DNA from: Pseudomonadales bacterium
Lineage (GTDB): Bacteria; Pseudomonadota; Gammaproteobacteria; Pseudomonadales; Azotimanducaceae
NCBI GenBank assembly: GCA_021295895.1
Contig: JAGWBM010000015.1
Span: 10,379 to 47,825, forward strand
Direction: 5' to 3'
DNA: 37,447 nucleotides
Translations under genes and position numbers: made by a program
The notes under the pieces: generated by a model
What the model was told of the DNA's origin: nothing
Database searches by the model: none
The model's input: only the letters and a program-made list of their open reading frames with translations
In this document: positions 32,551 to 37,447 of the stretch, piece after piece
How the letters are laid out: each line of letters opens with the position of its first letter
How positions within the stretch are numbered: the first letter of the stretch is position 1

Positions 32551-32972
32551 GCCGAATGTTCCTTGAGCGAGGGTGTGGGGATTCTACCGACACTTCGCAG
32601 TCCCCCACGGGTCCCTGCCCGCCGTCCCGCGCAAGGGGAGTGAGAGGGCCACAAGACAGATCCGTAACCTGTTGCGTTGCACCATGAAATCGACCGTCCC
32701 GTAGGGGCGACGCTTGTCGTCGCCCGTTCCGGCTATCCCGGTTGCCTCGGGAACGGGACGAGCCCGTCCCATACGGCCCGTTGTTCTTCCTTGCACGACC
32801 TCGGCCCGGCCCCGGTGTGGACACCCGCTTTACGCACGTTCCCGTTCCGGCGCGTATGCGCCGTTTAGGAACATTGATCCACGCTGCCCTGCGGGGTTGG
32901 ATTCGCTAACATTTCCCGTGCGCGGCTACGAAGCGCAGTCCGCTCGACCTCCAACCTAGGAGCCTGACGAAC
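32551..32972. other. Hairpin-rich spacer before the broken membrane gene
   Basis: 422 bases without a gene. Besides TTGT palindrome copy D, it holds CCCGTTCC (32723-32730) pairing with GGAACGGG (32750-32757), GGGACG-AGCC-CGTCCC (32755-32770), and CGGCGC-GTAT-GCGCCG (32848-32863). These overlap partly, so several foldings compete. AGGAG at about 32957-32961 is the ribosome site of the next gene. The spacer lies between divergent genes, yet no clear promoter boxes were found. Confidence 0.5.
32705..32725 (+). repeat. TTGT-loop palindrome, copy D
   Basis: GGGCGACG-CTTGT-CGTCGCCC, a perfect 8-bp stem flanked by GTAG and GTTCC. Its stem differs from copies A and B by paired changes, while the TTGT of the loop is kept. 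Confidence 0.75.
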
Positions 32973-33936
32973 GTGCCTTGGCTAGAGATCTGGATGGTCG
33001 TCGGGTTCCTGCTGGCCGCGTACGCCGTGGTCGCCAACGACTCGATCCAGACCCTCGGCACTTTCCTCGCATCCAATGCCCACCGGCCCTGGTGGTTGCT
33101 CTGGATGTTCGCGGGCACCATCCTGCTCGTCGTCATCTTCTACGGTTGGTTCGTGAATGGCGGCGACCCCGCGTACGGCCGCCTGGAGAAGTTCCCGGTC
33201 CCCGAAGGCGGGGTGACGTGGATACACGCCATTCCGCCTCTCGCCTTGCTCATCCTGACCCGGCTAGGCGTACCGGGTGTTGACCGTATTCGCGGTGACG
33301 GGTGGCGAGACCAGCAACCTCGGCAAGATGCTCACCAAGTCGGCGCTAGGCTACGTGGTCGCCTTCACGTCTGCGATCATCCTGTTCAGCCTCGTATTCC
33401 GCCGCCTGAGCGAGTATTTCCACCGTACCAAGGGCCAGGAGATCCCCTCGTACTGGGTGTTCCTGCAATGGGCCTCGACGGGCTTCCTTTGGAGCCAGTG
33501 GCTGATCCAGGATCTCGCCAACATCTTCGTCTACCTGCCCCGCCAACTCTCGACCGAGTGGCTGGTGTTCGGCATCGGGACGCTACTGCTCATGCAGGGT
33601 TACATCTTCTACCGTTTCGGCGGCGAGATTCAAAAGATCGTCACCACCAAGACGGACACCACGGACATCCGGGCGGCAACGATCATCGACCTCATCTATG
33701 GCATCGTCCTGCTGGTGTTCAAGGAAGCGAGCAGCATGCCGATGAGCACCACCTGGGTGTTTCTCGGCGTCCTTGCCGGGCGTGAATTCGCCCTGTCCTT
33801 CTACCTGGCGGACACCAGCACCAAGGGCACCGCGCGCAAGGTCGTTTCCGACGCGTTGAAAGCGCTGTCCGGTCTTGTCGTCAGTATCGTGCTCGCCTTC
33901 GGGCTACCTTGGCTCTACAACGCCTTCTTCTCCTGA
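32973..33936 (+). pseudogene. Polytopic membrane protein gene split by a frameshift
   Basis: The first frame starts at a GTG (32973) and encodes two or three membrane spans (IWMVVGFLLAAYAVVANDSI, LLWMFAGTILLVVIFYGWFV) up to PPLALLILTRLGVP near 33275, then runs into unrelated residues. The second frame picks up directly at 33277 (VLTVFAVTGGETSNLGKML) and continues through several more spans to 33936. Together they read as one protein of about 320 residues. The register change fits loss of 17 bases (or any 3n+2 loss, or 3n+1 gain) at about 33275. Both halves keep good coding quality, so the lesion is recent or a sequence error. No function is recognised. Confidence 0.75.
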
Positions 33937-34023
33937 CCCACACCGCCGCAGCGAATCCGCCCGCCGCGGCGAATCCGCGCGATACACTCCCACCCATCGA
34001 CTTGGGGACTCCCCGGTAAGTCC

Positions 34024-35313
<1,290 letters not shown>

Positions 35314-35324
35314 GACGATCGCGC

Positions 35325-36347
35325 GTGAAAGTCGTCGTCACCGGCGCGGCGGGCTTCATCGGCTCGTTCACGGCCGAACGGCTCGCCCGCCGCGGCGACG
35401 CCGTGGTCGGCATCGACAACCTCAACGACTACTACGACGTCACCCTGAAGAAAGACCGCCTGCGGCGCCTCGAACGGTTGCCCGGCTTCGGCTTCGAGAA
35501 AGTCGACATCGTCGACCGCGACGCCTGGCAGGACGTGGTCGACCGGCACCGTCCCGAACGCATCGTCCACCTCGCCGCGCAAGCCGGCGTCCGCCACTCC
35601 ATCGAGAATCCACACGCCTACATCGACGCCAATGTCACCGGGTTCCTGAACATCCTCGAATCCACCCGGCAATCCCCCCTCGAACACCTCGTCTACGCCT
35701 CGACCAGCGCGGTCTACGGTGCCAACACCCGAATGCCGTTCAAGACCACGGACAACGTCGACCATCCGCTGTCCATCTACGCCGCGACCAAGAAATCGAA
35801 CGAGTTGATGGCCCACGCGTACAGCCACCTTTACGGCGTCCCGACAACGGGGCTGAGATTTTTCACGGTGTACGGCCCTTGGGGTCGGCCGGACATGGCG
35901 CTGTTCGTGTTCACCCGCAAAATACTGGCCGGCGAGCCCATCGAGGTCTTCAACCACGGTCGACACCGGCGCGACTTCACCTACATCGACGACATCGTCG
36001 AGGGAATCGTGCGGGTTCTCGACCGGCCGCCTTCGGCGGATCCGTCCTGGCGCGGCGACCGGCCCGACCCATCTGCTTCGGACGCTCCGTACCGTCTCTA
36101 CAACATCGGCAACAACGAACCCGTCGAGTTGCTGCGCTACATCGAGGTGATCGAGCGGCAACTCGGCCGGCGCGCCGAAAAGAAGCTCCTGCCGCTGCAG
36201 CCCGGCGACGTGCCGGACACCTTCTCGGACGTCGAACCGCTTTCGCTGGACTTCGACTACCGTCCGTCGACATCCATAGAAGACGGCATCGCCCGGTTCA
36301 TCGACTGGTACCGCGACTACTATCCCCGCAGGACGTACCATGGGTAG
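35325..36347 (+). CDS. UDP-glucuronate 4-epimerase-like SDR
   Basis: 340 residues from a GTG at 35325; AGGA of the site overlaps the stop codon of the previous gene. An extended SDR with the NAD loop TGAAGFIGS, IDNLNDYYDVTLK, the Ser region VYASTSAVYG, YAATKKSNELMAHAYSHLYG, and RFFTVYGPWGRPDMA, a signature of UDP-glucuronate 4-epimerases. It would turn a UDP-uronic acid into its galacto form, using the product of the dehydrogenase gene before it. It ends six bases before galE. Confidence 0.9.
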   Translation: MKVVVTGAAGFIGSFTAERLARRGDAVVGIDNLNDYYDVTLKKDRLRRLERLPGFGFEKVDIVDRDAWQDVVDRHRPERIVHLAAQAGVRHSIENPHAYIDANVTGFLNILESTRQSPLEHLVYASTSAVYGANTRMPFKTTDNVDHPLSIYAATKKSNELMAHAYSHLYGVPTTGLRFFTVYGPWGRPDMALFVFTRKILAGEPIEVFNHGRHRRDFTYIDDIVEGIVRVLDRPPSADPSWRGDRPDPSASDAPYRLYNIGNNEPVELLRYIEVIERQLGRRAEKKLLPLQPGDVPDTFSDVEPLSLDFDYRPSTSIEDGIARFIDWYRDYYPRRTYHG

Positions 36348-36353
36348 CGCAAC

Positions 36354-37376
36354 ATGAACCTGCTCGTCACCGGAGGCGCCGGCTACATCGGCAGCCACAC
36401 GGCCATAGAACTCATCATGGCCGGCCACGACGTGGTAGTGGTGGACAACCTCTCGAACTCGACGCGCGCCGCCGTGTCGGCCATCGAGACCGTGACTGGC
36501 CGCGATGTCACGTTCTTCGAGTACGACATCCGCAACGATAGCCGCCTCGACGAGGTTCTCGCCTGCAGGGCGTTCGATGCGGTGCTCCACTTCGCCGCCC
36601 TCAAGGCCGTCGGCGAGTCCGCCGCGCAACCGCTGCGGTACTACGCCAACAACGTCGCCGGCACGGCAACACTCCTCGACGGCATGAACGACTACGGGAT
36701 AAAGACCCTGGTGTTCAGTTCCAGCGCATCCGTCTACGGCGACCCCGACACCATGCCGATCGGCGAGGACTCCCCACCGGACCCCAAAAGCCCATACGCA
36801 CGCACCAAGCTCATCACCGAGAACCTGCTGCACGACCTCCACGACGCCGACCCCGACTGGCGAATTTCCATCCTGCGCTACTTCAACGCGGTCGGCGCCC
36901 ACCCCAGCGGTCGCATCGGCGAGGATCCGTCGGGTGTGCCGAACAACCTATTGCCCTTCGTCGCGCAGGTGGCGGTGGGCCGACGCAACTGCCTGAACGT
37001 GTTCGGCGACGACTACCCCACGCCCGATGGCACCGGCATCCGAGACTACCTGCACGTCGTCGATCTCGCGCGCGGTCACGTCAAGGCACTCGACTACCTT
37101 GCCGGTGCGGGAGGTGTCTCCGTGCACAACCTCGGTACGGGGCGGGGGTATAGCGTCTTCGAGGTCGTCCACGCCTTCGAAGCCGCGAGTGGACGGAAAG
37201 TCCCCCACCGCGTCGCGGCACGGCGACCCGGAGATGTCGCCGTGTCGTGGGCCGATCCCAGCAAGGCGCGCGACGAACTGGGGTGGACCGCCGAATACGA
37301 CCTCGAGCGGGCATGCGAGGATCTCTGGCGTTGGCAGTTAACGCATCCGCGCGGCTTCAGCACCCGAAAGGCGTAG
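36354..37376 (+). CDS. galE: UDP-glucose 4-epimerase
   Basis: 340 residues (E. coli GalE 338). NAD loop VTGGAGYIGSHTAIEL, HFAALKAVGES, the Ser region VFSSSASVYG, catalytic SPYARTKLITE (Tyr and Lys), RYFNAVGAHPSG, GTGIRDYLHVVDLARGH and a C-terminal RPGDVAVSWADPSKA. It interconverts UDP-glucose and UDP-galactose, and in some bacteria the N-acetyl forms. With the two preceding genes it supplies activated sugars and uronic acids for LPS or capsule. Its TAG stop is also the first half of the presumed tRNA -10 box. Confidence 0.95.
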   Translation: MNLLVTGGAGYIGSHTAIELIMAGHDVVVVDNLSNSTRAAVSAIETVTGRDVTFFEYDIRNDSRLDEVLACRAFDAVLHFAALKAVGESAAQPLRYYANNVAGTATLLDGMNDYGIKTLVFSSSASVYGDPDTMPIGEDSPPDPKSPYARTKLITENLLHDLHDADPDWRISILRYFNAVGAHPSGRIGEDPSGVPNNLLPFVAQVAVGRRNCLNVFGDDYPTPDGTGIRDYLHVVDLARGHVKALDYLAGAGGVSVHNLGTGRGYSVFEVVHAFEAASGRKVPHRVAARRPGDVAVSWADPSKARDELGWTAEYDLERACEDLWRWQLTHPRGFSTRKA

Positions 37377-37390
37377 AATGCGCCACCGCA
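37374..37390 (+). promoter_or_regulatory. Presumed tRNA-Ser promoter -10 box and GC discriminator
   Basis: TAGAAT (37374-37379) is followed by GCGCC, the GC-rich discriminator usual for stable-RNA promoters under stringent control. Transcription would begin about 15 bases before the tRNA. No good -35 box is found about 17 bases upstream. The box overlaps the galE stop codon. Confidence 0.45.
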
Positions 37391-37400
37391 TCGTAAACCC

Positions 37401-37447
37401 GGAGGGGTGGCTGAGCGGTCGAAAGCACTGGTCTTGAAAACCAGAGA
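37401..37447 (+). tRNA. tRNA-Ser(UGA), 3' part outside the window
   Basis: The 5' acceptor strand GGAGGGG, a D-arm with TGGCTGAGCGGTCGAAAGCA, and the anticodon arm CTGGT-CTTGAAA-ACCAG are present. The loop places the anticodon TGA in the middle, which reads UCA and related serine codons. The sequence closely follows other bacterial tRNA-Ser(UGA). The window ends just after the anticodon arm, before the long variable arm. Confidence 0.93.

Noticed and set aside
32973-33936. Programmed frameshift producing one membrane protein
   Set aside because: There is no slippery run of identical bases, stimulatory stem or upstream ribosome-like site at 33270-33280; a deletion or sequence error is simpler.

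Overview
The window looks like chromosomal DNA of a high-GC gammaproteobacterium. The core block pilZ / holB-tmk-mltG-fabF-acpP-fabG-fabD-plsX-rpmF-yceD / maf / rluC / rne / murB ... kdsB-lpxK-exbD-exbB follows the order I know from Pseudomonas, but with several edits. pilZ is inverted, msbA is present and fused in frame to lpxK, an alkB-like gene and an SDR gene lie between murB and kdsB, and sohB has moved next to acuI. LPS genes (kdsB, lpxK, msbA) indicate a Gram-negative envelope. The species cannot be fixed from the sequence. No phage, CRISPR array, integrase or complete insertion sequence is visible.

Layout. 1-925: 3' end of a CPA2-type cation/proton antiporter. 932-3578 (minus): sohB -> acuI -> M15 D,D-carboxypeptidase lipoprotein, all with overlapping stop/start codons. 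3855-7566 (minus): three-subunit molybdenum hydroxylase in the order FAD, 2Fe-2S, molybdopterin. 7567-7844: divergent spacer packed with four hairpins. 7845-9661 (plus): pepQ and pilZ. 9788-17747 (minus): DNA replication, peptidoglycan and type II fatty-acid synthesis genes, ending with rpmF and yceD at the promoter-proximal side. 17822-22897: maf, rluC (minus) and rne with a long structured leader. 23058-26502: murB and alkB (minus), an HSD10-like dehydrogenase (plus), kdsB (minus). 26620-30603 (minus): exbB-exbD-[msbA::lpxK]. 30881-32550: HAD hydrolase and a ribokinase-family kinase, convergent. 32973-33936: membrane-protein gene broken by a frameshift. 34024-37376 (plus): three nucleotide-sugar enzymes (UDP-sugar dehydrogenase, UDP-glucuronate 4-epimerase-like, galE), probably the start of a surface-polysaccharide locus. 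37401-37447: 5' part of tRNA-Ser(UGA).

The most unusual item is the 994-residue MsbA-LpxK fusion: one polypeptide carrying the lipid A flippase and the lipid A 4'-kinase, with a possible internal GTG start for a free kinase. Other points are the conserved PlsX N-terminus starting at an ATC codon, an ExbB-like protein whose N-terminus may start at CTG, a HolB without the usual cysteine zinc module, a family of short palindromes with covarying stems around a TTGT loop, a hairpin-rich rne leader, and a putative tRNA promoter whose -10 box contains the galE stop codon. Non-ATG starts and 1-4 base overlaps are frequent. All calls rest on reading motifs by eye; no database search was possible.
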